Below are positions 55,104-64,000 of a DNA stretch of 64,000 nucleotides, in pieces; position 1 is the stretch's first letter; each line of letters starts with the position of its first letter. This DNA is from CAVWXT01 sp963759115. GTDB lineage: Bacteria > Planctomycetota > Planctomycetia > Pirellulales > Thermoguttaceae. The stretch is from contig CAVWXT010000005.1 of assembly GCA_963759115.1 (NCBI GenBank), positions 2,108,001 through 2,172,000 on the forward strand, given 5' to 3'. Under the pieces are notes generated by a model. It did not search any database, was not told where the DNA came from, and saw only the letters and a list, made by a program, of their open reading frames with translations. A program made the translations under genes and the position numbers.

Positions 55104-57992
55104 TCACTTCATCGCGTCCTCAACAATCGCGATTTCCTCCGCGGTGAGGCCGTACAGGTCGTACACCAACCGGTCGATCTCCGCGTCGGTCGCGTCAATC
55201 TGCCGCTGGATAACGGTCTTCTGCGATTCTGACTTGGCGGACACCAATTTCCTGTTCAAGTCCAAGATTGCCTTCACGAGTCTTGCGACGCGATTGTGGG
55301 TCTGGTTTGACGGCGGAATGGGAATGGGTATCCGCAGCAGTTGATTTGATGGGATGTGGTTATTACCAGGGAACCGACAGCGGAAGAACCAGTTGACCGC
55401 CGTGCTGTTTAGAACACCAAGCAAGTACGTGATGTCAAGCTTCACACCCGGCTTTAGGTTGACAACGTTCGTCGATTGCAAACAAAAGGTCTTGGCGGTG
55501 TCCAGGGTTGCCACAAGACGTCGATTCAATGAGATGTTCCGAACCTCTTGGACGACGACCTTCGCCTCGACCGTAAATATCTCCGGTCGCCTTGGCGCAT
55601 CGAGTAGTGTCGGTTCATATCGGACAAAGAGCCCCTTGGGGATGGGGCAGTATCGCCCGACCTCCTTTCCACCAGCAGCGGGTTCCCACGTCTTGCCTCG
55701 TTTGGTATCGGAAAGGAATCTCTCGTTGTCGCCGGTGCGGAGCCCTTGGTTCGCCGTGCAAAAATCGCCAAGCAGTTTCGTATGCTTCGTCATGCGATTC
55801 AGGACTGCGATGTTGCCACTTGACGCCCGCACAAGCCATGCTTGCCCGTCGCGAGATGCCCACGTTCTCTGCAATGCGACAAACCGCTGCGCTCGCCTGC
55901 AGAAGTCCTTTGGTGTTGTGCGGACGACTTCGGTCTTGCTCCCGGCGTTGGGCGCGGAGTTCTCGAAAAAAAGCATCATCGTTTCGTTCTTGGCGTCTTG
56001 AAACGCACCTGGCCCCAAGTCCACGATGTGGTATAGCCGTGCCTTGGTCGCCAAGAGTGACCGTAGAGCCTGAAAGGAATCGTTGCTTAGCAGTGTGTGT
56101 GGGATTATGAAACCGAATAGCCCTTTGCGCCGCAGAAGGTGTGTCAGCGCCTTCTCAACGAAAACCCCGTACAGGTCAAACCGATAGGCAACAGTCCTGT
56201 ACTTGTCCTGATAGTACATCCGATCCTGCTCGGGTACTTCCGTAATGAACAGATAGGGCGGGTTACCGATGATGCAGTCAAAGCCCCCCGCCTCCATTGT
56301 GTTGGGAAAGCTCCGTTTCCAGTCAAACGGGTTGACACGTTTGATTTCCTGGGGATCGAGATTCAGCTTGCCGCTGAAGTAGTCGTGACCGATCAGGGAA
56401 TTGCCGCACTTGATGTTGTCGGCCAAGTTCGGCAGCGCCCGGTCTTCGAACAATTCCCGCTGTTGCTGCTTCGTAAGGGACTCGTCCGTTTCACCCTCCA
56501 GCACCTTCAGCAACAAGCTGAGCTTCGAGACCTCGACCGCCTGCGCGTCGATGTCCACGCCATAAATGTGGGTGCTTAGGATGCGTTTTTTCTCGCCGAT
56601 CGTCAGCCGCCACTGGGGTTCGCCGGGGCTGCGGCCATTGCCGTTCCAGACCGCCGCCTTGTGTTTCTCGGGCGAGTGTTCGGCGTACCATTTCAAGCAG
56701 TGTTCCAGCAGGCAGCGATAGGCCCCCAACAGGAAAGACCCCGATCCGCACGCCATGTCGAGAACACGGAAGGGCGGTTTGTTCCTGCCACCAGCGAGTT
56801 GGACGGGACTCTTGCCCTCGATCTGCCGGCCAACCGTCTGTTCGACGATGTAATCGACGATATAGGTCGGCGTGTAGTACACGCCGCCGGCCTTGCGGAC
56901 CTCGGGCTTTTCCTCGACCTTGGCCTGGTGGCCGGCGGTGAGCCGGATCACCCTGCCCAAGAACCGCTCGTAGATGGTTCCCAGGATTTCGACGGGCAGG
57001 AGGCCGAAGTGATAGGGCGAACCGTGGACGAAGTACAGGCTTTGCAGGATTGTCCCAAAGACCTTGTCATCGACCGTCAGCGTGGGCGTGATGCGGTCGG
57101 GGGCCTCATCGGTTTCGTGCTCCTTATGGAAGTGAAACAGACCCGAGTTGTACTTGTCATCGGCCTTGCGGCACAGGTCGCGCATGAAGCGCGGATAAAT
57201 GTCGTCTTGCTCGCACAGCTTCAGAAGTTGCTCGTAAGGTTCAAGCCGCCGATCTTCCGCCATGCGAAGGAATACCACTCGATCAATCGTCGATTGCACG
57301 GCGGCATTTAGGTCATCCGAAGAAAGGTCCTTGTTCCGCAGGGCGATGTTTCGGGCCAACGCGTCCCGCCAGCCCTCGATTTCCTTCAGAAATTCCGCGT
57401 CCACTTCCGACGCGCCGCGCTTCCGCTTGGACGCGGCATACTGGTCGAATGCGCCGGACCAGACGGCTTCGCGGGAGAAAAGGTCCCACAATTCCCGCCA
57501 GCGGTCGGGGTACTCCTGGTAGCCGAAGTACAGGACTCTTGCACGATTGGCCTTGTCGCTTTGTTTGGGGCGAATCGTGCAGTCGTATACAGCCAGCTCT
57601 TCAAAGTCGGTCAGAATGGACAGGGCAAGCTTGGCGCTCCATCCGTACCGGCGAAGCTGGTACGCCGGGTCGGGATTTGTGCTGATGTTGATGCCGCACT
57701 TCTTGGCTTCGGCATAAAACTTGGACAAGGTCCCAACGCGAAAGGTGTAATCCGGGGCCTTCTGCTGGCCTTCCACGTCAAGGCTGTCTTCGAAAATGAC
57801 TTCCTGGTATTGAGGTGCGACCATCGCCGCACTTTGCACGTCCCAGCCCAACGCCTCAAAGAAGGGGTTGATGAGCATCTTACGAATGTGAGCTTCTTTG
57901 ATGCCAGGGGCGAAGAACGCTTGGCGATTGGTCGTGAAGTGCTGGCACAACTTCACAACTTCCTCTTTGCCTTGTTCAAAGGTTTGGCTCAT
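55104..57992 (-). CDS. type IIG restriction-modification enzyme (Eco57I-type)
   Basis: The intact 962-aa protein joins nuclease, methyltransferase and recognition domains. The N-terminal PD-(D/E)xK motif is PD81 with E95-A-K97 in FYAEAKK. The methyltransferase has VLDMACGSGSFLLGAY (410-425) and the adenine-type NPPY (577-580) in CIIGNPPYLF. A TaqI-like specificity region follows (LGDFCTANQGLRTGDNERFL; NSTAVNWFFRCRFPGNNHIP). Such enzymes methylate and cut DNA near their site and need no separate subunits. It stands alone, with repeats on both sides, and may be an accessory defence gene. Confidence 0.92.
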   Translation of the reverse strand: MSQTFEQGKEEVVKLCQHFTTNRQAFFAPGIKEAHIRKMLINPFFEALGWDVQSAAMVAPQYQEVIFEDSLDVEGQQKAPDYTFRVGTLSKFYAEAKKCGINISTNPDPAYQLRRYGWSAKLALSILTDFEELAVYDCTIRPKQSDKANRARVLYFGYQEYPDRWRELWDLFSREAVWSGAFDQYAASKRKRGASEVDAEFLKEIEGWRDALARNIALRNKDLSSDDLNAAVQSTIDRVVFLRMAEDRRLEPYEQLLKLCEQDDIYPRFMRDLCRKADDKYNSGLFHFHKEHETDEAPDRITPTLTVDDKVFGTILQSLYFVHGSPYHFGLLPVEILGTIYERFLGRVIRLTAGHQAKVEEKPEVRKAGGVYYTPTYIVDYIVEQTVGRQIEGKSPVQLAGGRNKPPFRVLDMACGSGSFLLGAYRCLLEHCLKWYAEHSPEKHKAAVWNGNGRSPGEPQWRLTIGEKKRILSTHIYGVDIDAQAVEVSKLSLLLKVLEGETDESLTKQQQRELFEDRALPNLADNIKCGNSLIGHDYFSGKLNLDPQEIKRVNPFDWKRSFPNTMEAGGFDCIIGNPPYLFITEVPEQDRMYYQDKYRTVAYRFDLYGVFVEKALTHLLRRKGLFGFIIPHTLLSNDSFQALRSLLATKARLYHIVDLGPGAFQDAKNETMMLFFENSAPNAGSKTEVVRTTPKDFCRRAQRFVALQRTWASRDGQAWLVRASSGNIAVLNRMTKHTKLLGDFCTANQGLRTGDNERFLSDTKRGKTWEPAAGGKEVGRYCPIPKGLFVRYEPTLLDAPRRPEIFTVEAKVVVQEVRNISLNRRLVATLDTAKTFCLQSTNVVNLKPGVKLDITYLLGVLNSTAVNWFFRCRFPGNNHIPSNQLLRIPIPIPPSNQTHNRVARLVKAILDLNRKLVSAKSESQKTVIQRQIDATDAEIDRLVYDLYGLTAEEIAIVEDAMK

Positions 57993-58086
57993 GCTTCGCC
58001 TTTCATCTCTTGACTCGTTTCATCTCCACGTGGTCGGCCAGCACATCGGCCTTGTCGAGCTATGCTGTTCGCGGTCCGGTTCAATA

Positions 58087-58146
58087 CTAACCCGAAGCGC
58101 AAGCGAGGGACACGTAATCCGCTCCCTCGCTTGCGCTTCGGGTTAG
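58087..58146. repeat. 24-bp perfect palindrome
   Basis: Arms 58087-58110 and 58123-58146 (CTAACCCGAAGCGCAAGCGA and complement) match over 24 nt. No gene is supported between 57993 and 58475. Confidence 0.75.
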
Positions 58147-58406
58147 TGTGGGCCGTCCGAGAAAAGTGCCATTCTTGACCGCGAGCAGTATAAAGGGAAT
58201 TTTCGCCCCCACATGAATCGGATGATCGACGTTGCCTTGATGCCCGGCAGGGCTAATTCTACCTTGGCGTCGGAGGGCCACAATACACCCCCGATGGCCA
58301 CGGCCTTTCTTGGAAGAATCCCGCACCATCCAACCCCCTCGCGCCCGTTGCCGCGGTTCGTGGTTGGACCGGTCAGAGGTTGTGAATTTTTCCAGAAACA
58401 CCATTG

Positions 58407-58475
58407 TAGGAGGCGACTCCAGTCGCCGATTGTGCGGCGCAACACTGGAAATTCGGCGACTGGAGTCGCCTCCTA
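58407..58475. repeat. palindromic repeat, insertion site of intron copy C
   Basis: Arms 58407-58427 and 58455-58475 pair perfectly (TAGGAGGCGACTCCAGTCGC). The intron starts at 58476. Confidence 0.85.
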
Positions 58476-59261
58476 GTGCGCTTGTGAGTGTATCGAATCA
58501 GCAAGGTGCAAGTCCTTGTCGAAATTGGGTTTGAACTTCGTAACCGAAAGTAACTGCGTCCTCGTGAGAGGGGGTGGAGAGCAACTGAAGGTGAACGGCT
58601 GGTCCGCAGGATGACGAACTCGATTCGGCCGGTTGTCGTGGCGAGCCTGCTAGGAAAAGGCGAAGCCCAAGTGACGCTGTGGTCCTCGCAAGGGATGCGG
58701 TCGGCAGACCGCGCGGTAAGCTCCGGGGGGAAACCAAACCAAGCCCCAGAGGCGGCAACAGGTGGTTGGAGGCGGAACGGTCGGAAGGTTTGATACATGA
58801 AGCAAGGAGACCTGGGCGGGTACAAGGACGAAGTTCATTGTCCCTGATAAGGATACGAAGAATCGACCGCCCAGGAGTCAGAGCGTCCATACGAGCGAGG
58901 AAGCGGGGCAATGCCCGTCGAGCAAAGGGACGCAGGAAAGTGGATGAAACATGACGCACGGCCAAAACCACACCGTACCGCGAGTGTCGGCAACGACTAG
59001 CCACGACGGACTGCGTCAGGCACACGTAACTTGGCTCAGATTGGCCGCACCGTCGATGTTGCATGTTGGTGGCCTTCCCGTGAAGGTCAGGGCCTTTCGC
59101 TTCTGCCGATCCCGAGAAGGAACCTTGTTTCCTTCCCGCGCTCGGTTCACCAATCCTCTACGAGGTAACACCACTAACCGGAGAGCCGGATGCGGGAAAT
59201 CCGCCAGTCCGGTTCGGAGGGAGGGGAGGCCGGGAACTTAACCGGCCTTCCCTACCCCTAT
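58476..59261 (+). mobile_element. ORF-less group II intron, copy C
   Basis: This 786-bp copy matches A and B in every translated frame. It has 5' GTGCGC, domain V at 59183-59215, a domain VI branch-type A at 59254, and a 3' end at TAT 59259-59261. The putative EBS1 TAGGA is at 58651-58655. The right flank (ATAAATTCAC) shows no similarity to those of A and B. Confidence 0.88.
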
Positions 59262-59317
59262 CAATAAATTCACAAGCTCTCAGCGGTCCTTCTTCCCCAT
59301 GACAGAAGGAACGGTCC

Positions 59318-59345
59318 TTGACACACGGCGCTCACCCACTAAATT
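59318..59345 (+). promoter_or_regulatory. candidate promoter cut off from its gene by an ISL3 element
   Basis: TTGACA (59318-59323) and TAAATT (59340-59345) are 16 bp apart. The IS begins 36 bp later. Before insertion this promoter would have read into the GH172-like gene on the + strand. Confidence 0.45.
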
Positions 59346-59381
59346 GTGGGGAACTTGCGAGTGTCGGACGTTCCTGAAAAC

Positions 59382-60965
59382 GCCTCGTCAACAGAATTCG
59401 CGGGTAAATTCCGGCTCGGGAAGGTTGCCGAGCGTGTGATATAGGGCAATTTCGATGGCCTCGTAGGTGCGGAAGCCGTAGGCTTTTCTGGTAGTCAATT
59501 TGGCTTTGTTGTTCAGGCCCTCGACGGAGCCCGCCGAAACCATCCCCTTGGCACGAAACCAGTTGAGGATCAGGTCTCGATGTTCACGCAGGCTTTGGGC
59601 AACCTTCTTCATCGGCTCGATCTTGCTCCGCATCGTGCGGGTACACCACTCTTCCAAGAACTTCACCGCCCAGCCCGGACTGGTATATTCCCAGAACCTT
59701 TGGAAGTCCTCCCGCAACAGGTGGCTGCGAACGCTTTGAAGGTTGTACTGCAACAGCTCCGACAGTTTCACGGTCTCCTTCTCGGTGCGGTTCTCGGGTC
59801 GTTTCAGCAGGCACCAGCGGGAGTGCTTCAGCACCGGCTCGTAACCGTCACGCTTCAGGCGAGCGGCCTCGGTGCGGCGAACCTCGTCAATCGCCTCGTT
59901 CATCTTCTTCATGATGTGGAAACGGTCCAAGACGTGGATGGCCTGCTTCAGTTGTTCGGCAACCACATTCAAGTAGGGCTGCCACATATCGCTACAGACA
60001 AAGCGGATGGATTGACGGGCCTCGGCGCTCAGCGTCTGGAAGAACCGCCGCAGACTCTCCTCCGTTCGCTCTTCGGCCACCCACAACAGCCGCTTCATGC
60101 CATCCTCGATCTGGTACACCAACGTCAGGTAATGCTGTCCCCGCTGCCACTGGATCTCGTCCACGCCGATGGCCTCGATCCCATCGAGGTCCTGATGGAA
60201 CAGGCCCCAAAATACCGCCTGTTTCACCGACTCGAACACGTTTCGCCAGGTAGTGTGGAAGATCGAGGCCACCTCTTGCCAGGACAAATGCTTGGCCCAG
60301 CGTGCCAGGAACCAGCGGTAACTGGTTGTAAGATGGCTTTTTCCCACGGCCCAAGGCACTCGCTCCACCGTCACCCCGCAACTTCGACACGCCACACGCC
60401 GCAGGGCATACACGAAATACACGGTAATGGCCCAGAGGGGCACGAACTCGAACCGCCGCTCCGGAAGACGATCGTAACCCGGCCCGGGGCGGCCGCAGCC
60501 CGAGCAGATCGGCCGACCATTCTTCCGGGCAAGCACTTCCACTTCCAGCGTTGGCCGTTCCGTGCCTTCCACCCATCTGGCTTTTCCGTACACAAAGGAC
60601 TTGAAAGGTTCGACCCGATTGAGGATAGTCTTCAGTTGCATCCTGTGGTGGCTCCCGGCGAGATGGTTCGTTTTGCAACTCCATCTTTAACCGGAAACGC
60701 TACAGGATGCACCTGTTTTCCTGCCTCCTCTCTCCGCTATACTATCCCTGTCTGGCGAAACGGAGTTGGGCTCTGCTGGCGAGCAACCCGACAAGGGATA
60801 ACCAGACCAGGGCGGGTGAATGACTCGCAGGCCCCGGCGGCTTCCACCGCCAGGGCCTCTTCTTTCCCCTCATCCCCTCATTCATTTGCTCTGTCATGCC
60901 TCAGAAAACGCACCTCAACGGTGCTAACCAGCCCTGTTCTTACCCACGAATTCTGCTGACGAACC
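59382..60965 (-). mobile_element. ISL3-family insertion sequence
   Basis: The imperfect inverted ends share TCGTCA, CAGAATTCG and GGGTAA over 26 bp (from 59382, and inward from 60965). The flanks carry an 8-bp target duplication CTGAAAAC (59374-59381 and 60966-60973), which is the size typical of ISL3. The length is 1584 bp and the transposase ORF is intact, so it may be active. It lies 57 bp upstream of the GH172-like start codon. Confidence 0.85.
59388..60641 (-). CDS. ISL3-family transposase
   Basis: The 417-aa intact protein has the zinc ribbon ICSGCGRPGPGYD with VACRSCGVTVERVPWAVGKS. The DDE core has AIGVDEIQWQRGQHYLTLVY, FVCSDMWQPYLNVVAEQL and the last Glu near SAGSVEGLNNKAKLTTRKAY. 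The order and spacing are those of ISL3 (DUF/zf-ISL3 plus DDE_Tnp_ISL3). Confidence 0.92.
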   Translation of the reverse strand: MQLKTILNRVEPFKSFVYGKARWVEGTERPTLEVEVLARKNGRPICSGCGRPGPGYDRLPERRFEFVPLWAITVYFVYALRRVACRSCGVTVERVPWAVGKSHLTTSYRWFLARWAKHLSWQEVASIFHTTWRNVFESVKQAVFWGLFHQDLDGIEAIGVDEIQWQRGQHYLTLVYQIEDGMKRLLWVAEERTEESLRRFFQTLSAEARQSIRFVCSDMWQPYLNVVAEQLKQAIHVLDRFHIMKKMNEAIDEVRRTEAARLKRDGYEPVLKHSRWCLLKRPENRTEKETVKLSELLQYNLQSVRSHLLREDFQRFWEYTSPGWAVKFLEEWCTRTMRSKIEPMKKVAQSLREHRDLILNWFRAKGMVSAGSVEGLNNKAKLTTRKAYGFRTYEAIEIALYHTLGNLPEPEFTREFC

Positions 60966-61022
60966 CTGAAAACGAACTCCAGCCGAGTCGTCGCCGTTCG
61001 TCTTCAAGAAAAGGAGAATCCC

Positions 61023-62253
61023 GTGCCTTTCACAAAAGTTTGCTCAGTGAGTTTGGCAATTGTGGCCGCGAATCTTGCCATTGGTGTTTGCGGGTATGCC
61101 CAGTCGCCGCCGGCCCAGGGCGGTTTTTCCGGCCTGGACGTGGGCCTGGGCAATCTCTACCGCATGTCCAACGCTCAAACGCGATCGATCAGCCCGGAGA
61201 ACTTCACGGGTGAGAAAGGCAAGGCGGGGATGTCTACCGACGGCCCTGCCCGCGGCGCCGCCCAGGACCTCGGCCGAGGTTGGAAGGTGTCGCCCTTCGT
61301 CCAAGTTGCGGCCAAGGGCACGTTCACGCTGGCCGAGATCCACGGTTCGGGGGCGATCCAGCAGATATGGATGACGCCCGCGCCCATCGACAAGACCCGC
61401 TATTACATCCTTCGTTTCTACTGGGATGGCGAGGAGGAGCCGTCGGTGGAAGTCCCCCTGGGCGACTTCTTCGGCTGCGGCTGGGGAAAATACTGCCAGA
61501 TCAATTCCCTGCCGGTGTGCGTCAATCCGGGCAGCGCCTTCAACTGCTACTGGCCGATGCCCTTCCGCAAGAGCCAAGATCACGCTGGAGAACTTGGACG
61601 AGAAAGGCATGGTGATCTACTACCAGATCAACTACACGCTGACCAAGACGCCCGCTGACGCCGGTTACTTCCACGCCCAATTCCGCCGCGTCAATCCCCT
61701 GCCGGCCAAGTCGGTGTACACGATCCTCGACGGCGTGCGCGGCCGCGGGCAGTACGTGGGCACGTACATGGCTTGGGAGGCCCGCAGTCCCGGCTGGTGG
61801 GGCGAGGGCGAGATCAAGTTCTTCCTCGACGGCGACCAGGAGTTCCCCACCATCTGCGGCACGGGCACCGAAGACTATTTCTGCGGCTCGTACAACTTCG
61901 AGAACCGGGAGAAGCGGCTCTACCAGACGTTCAGCACGCCCTACACGGGCCTGGCCCAGGTGCTGCCGCCCGACGTGGCTTACGTGCCGGGCCAGCGATT
62001 CGGATTGTACCGATGGCACATCGCCGATCCCATTCGCTTCGAGAAGGATCTGAGAGTGACGATGCAGGCCCTCGGTTGGACGCAGAGCGGGCCGCACCGC
62101 TACTTGCCGCTGCAGGACAACATTGCGTCGGTGGCCTACTGGTATCAGGCCGAGCCCCACGCCAAGTTTCCCGCGCTGCCGTCGAAGGAGGCCCTCACGG
62201 TTGGGCCGCTGAAGGTTCAGACGCCCGCCGCAAAAGAGAAGGAAGCACGCTGA
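61023..62253 (+). CDS. exported DUF2961/GH172-like protein (frameshifted)
   Basis: It uses a GTG start with AAAAGGAG 6 to 8 nt upstream, and has a signal peptide (SVSLAIVAANLAIGVCGYAQ). DUF2961 motifs are GLGNLYRMSNAQTRSISPEN, then QIWMTPAPIDKTRYYILRFY and WDGEEEPSVEVPLGDFFGCG. After one frame change near 61580, QEFPTICGTGTEDYFCGSYN and LYRWHIADPIRFEKDLRVTM follow. DUF2961 is CAZy family GH172, including enzymes acting on fructofuranosides and arabinofuranosides. Its promoter is likely displaced by the ISL3 element. Confidence 0.82.
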
Positions 62254-62642
62254 GGCGGCCGCATCGGGCAAATGGTGACCGGCGGGCCGACCTTACGGGC
62301 ATACGGCGATTCCTGATGCGTGCGTCAGGCTTCTCTCGATTGCGGCTCCGGCGATCAACGGCCATACTCTTGATTGGGTATCATTGCGTGGACTGGATTC
62401 TCGCGATTCACGACGGCGGCAACCGACACCGGAAGAGGTGACAACGGCGATTGAGGGCATAGGCGGAAGGAACGGTCCAGGCCGTGGATCGACGGCAAGG
62501 TTCTCGCCCCGTTGTCCCTTCCCGATTCGCACTGGCACGGGCCGAGTGCGACCTCCGTCTCTCCCCCTACGCTTTTCCCTCTCTCCCGGCATAGTGTTCG
62601 GCAGCCGTTGTGCCTTGCTGTTGCTTGCCAAGAGGTCGCATC
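62254..62642. other. non-coding interval
   Basis: No gene or clear repeat is seen in these 389 bp. They presumably contain the promoter of the ferredoxin gene. Confidence 0.35.
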
Positions 62643-63603
62643 ATGGCCAAGACGTTGACAGTTGTCGTTTCCGAGGACCGCGGGAAGGACTCCTCGCGGC
62701 GGACGCTGGAGCGAACATTGGCGGCGACGCTGTCGCACCTCTCGGGCGTGTGTCTGGCCGTCATCCCTCCTCTGTGCGATCTCGCCCCCAAGGGGCCGGC
62801 CGTGCAGTTCCTCCGCAGCGTGCGCGGCGACATGATCGTGCTGGGGTGGCTGTATCCCCGCGCCGCCTACTGGCTACTCAGCGCCAGGCCACGTGCGCGG
62901 CCGCATGGGCCACACGTCGTTCGTTCCCGACGAGGAGTTGGATGCCCTGCCGCCGCTTCCGTCGGTCATGCCGGACCAACAGTGTCGCCTGCCCACTTTG
63001 CCCGACCGCACCCTCTGGTCCATCGACCTCCGCAACCATGATCGGCCCGAACCGGTGTTGGCCGAAGTGGAGCGGATCGCGGCCGCGGCGTTTAGCGCGC
63101 CGAGCGACGAACCGGCCAGCGCCGCGAGCGGCGTGACCCGCGTCGAGGAAACGACGCAGCCGCGCTGGCATCCCGTGATTGACTTCAGCCGCTGCAATGG
63201 CTGCCAGGATTGCGTGCAGTTCTGCGTGTTCAAGGTACTAGGAGTGGACAACGCGGGCACGCTGCTGGTGCTGCGGCCGGACAACTGCCACAAAGTTTGC
63301 GCGGCATGTGCGCGGATTTGCCCCACCGGGGCAATCCAGCTTCCCCGTCACTGTTACCCGGCGCTCGCCGGCGATCCTTCCGCGCCGCGGGAAGGCATGA
63401 AGAACAATCCGAGTCCGTCGCCCGGCGCGACAAGTCCGGAAGACCTCGGCCGCATGGAACTGTCGCGCACGAAGGCACTGGGGAGAAGTTCCAAGGTCGA
63501 CAGGCCGCAGTGTCAGGAGCACAGCGTTGGTAGAGCCCCCACCAGGCCGCCACACGCTCGGCAAGAGCTCAGCCTGGACGGTCCTGGCACACCGGCTGGC
63601 TAG
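62643..63603 (+). CDS. 4Fe-4S ferredoxin-domain protein (frameshifted)
   Basis: The N-terminus MAKTLTVVVSEDRGKDSSRR, then FLRSVRGDMIVLGWLYPRAA, recalls a flavodoxin- or CbiX-like small domain. One frame change near 62885 leads to MGHTSFVPDEELDALPPLPS. Two iron-sulfur clusters follow: CNGCQDCVQFCVF and CHKVCAACARICPTGAIQ. The C-terminus is Pro/Ser-rich with no clear domain. It probably passes electrons to an unknown partner. Confidence 0.65.
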
Positions 63604-63917
63604 GCAGAGAAGAAAGGGCAGCATCGCGGCTGGGTACATCCAGCACCACCGACGGGGCAGTACCTTGCCCGCAAATACGGCACGGTCCAATCTTCCTCGC
63701 GGCTCGTGGAATCGGTGGTAGCGAAGTTGGCTGTGGCGCCTGATCTGCCGGTTCTTGGGAATGCCGCTGCTGTGTCGCCGCTTCGAAATTGTTTTGGCTG
63801 AACGACTTAGGGCTGCCGATACACCCGCTGGGAGCAAGATTAGCGTGATTGTCGGCTATCGTGACGTGCATGAGGACGAGTATCAGTTTCACATGGGGGC
63901 GGCGGGGAACACAAGCC
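63604..63917. other. non-coding or unrecognised interval
   Basis: No convincing gene. Open frames of up to about 200 aa on the minus strand (63238-63837) are arginine-rich shadows without family features. Confidence 0.3.
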
Positions 63918-64000
63918 ATGGATAAAGACACCTTTCGCGTTGTTACTCGGGGGGCCGACGGACAAATTCGCACCCGCGATTATGACTCCCAAGAGGCCCT
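63918..64000 (+). CDS. start of a protein running off the window (partial)
   Basis: An ATG opens a frame MDKDTFRVVTRGADGQIRTR, then DYDSQEA, that remains open to the right edge. The short N-terminus is polar and not recognisable. The ribosome site (GGCGGGG, 11 nt upstream) is weak, so the call is tentative. Confidence 0.35.
   Translation, partial: MDKDTFRVVTRGADGQIRTRDYDSQEA

Noticed and set aside
63238..63837. 199-aa minus-strand frame near the right end
   Set aside because: It overlaps the ferredoxin gene, is Arg/Ser-rich and shows no family motif.

Overview
The window looks like GC-rich planctomycete DNA, probably from the Pirellulales or a relative. The pointers are a secreted protein built from the planctomycete YTV repeat, an ExbB/ExbD-like operon with long coiled-coil partners, a GspE-like protein whose P-loop is eroded, MerR-BRCT-TPR and FHA-GAF-PP2C regulators, Tat-exported sugar hydrolases, and many long palindromic repeats at gene ends. 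Around fifteen otherwise well-conserved genes carry single-base frameshifts while about as many long genes are intact. That pattern fits residual indel errors in an assembled genome better than mass pseudogenisation, so I describe these as genes with a frameshift and keep 'pseudogene' for mobile-element debris and clear deletions.

Layout. 0-6 kb: group II intron copy A (minus), an AbiEii-like nucleotidyltransferase, mraZ, a csrA-DUF1844 operon and a decayed insertion sequence. 6-16 kb: a TPR secreted protein, a histidine kinase/DUF1648/response regulator operon, a small toxin-antitoxin-like pair, a uroporphyrinogen-decarboxylase-family protein, and a sugar MFS transporter split by an ISAzo13-like element that itself carries a 142-bp MITE. 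16-22 kb: the ExbB/ExbD-like operon, then intron copy B. 23-32 kb: a PQQ-type beta-propeller, CvpA, GspE-like and PilT ATPases, hisF, an RraA-family protein and an FHA-GAF-PP2C phosphatase. 32.5-39 kb: tRNA-Gln(CTG) and an accessory island with a PAAR-like protein, IS30, and a reverse transcriptase coupled to a methyltransferase-like gene. 39-48 kb: the YTV protein, a ParE-type toxin pair, a MerR-BRCT-TPR regulator, purD, an MNT antitoxin with a gutted HEPN toxin, and small membrane proteins. 48-64 kb: a DinG-like helicase, two glycoside hydrolase genes, a type IIG restriction-modification enzyme, intron copy C, an ISL3 element, a GH172-like gene and a ferredoxin protein.

Two observations stand out. 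First, three 786-bp, apparently identical group II introns without an ORF sit exactly at the 3' foot of the same palindromic repeat. They keep a full domain V and a domain VI with a bulged adenosine, but no intron-encoded protein is present, so they must be mobilised in trans. Second, at 35.4-38.1 kb a 574-aa reverse transcriptase with a YVDD active site starts inside the stop codon of a methyltransferase-like gene, and that gene is itself interrupted by one in-frame TGA. This two- or three-gene unit does not match any defence system or retron I recognise and is the best candidate for an undescribed system.
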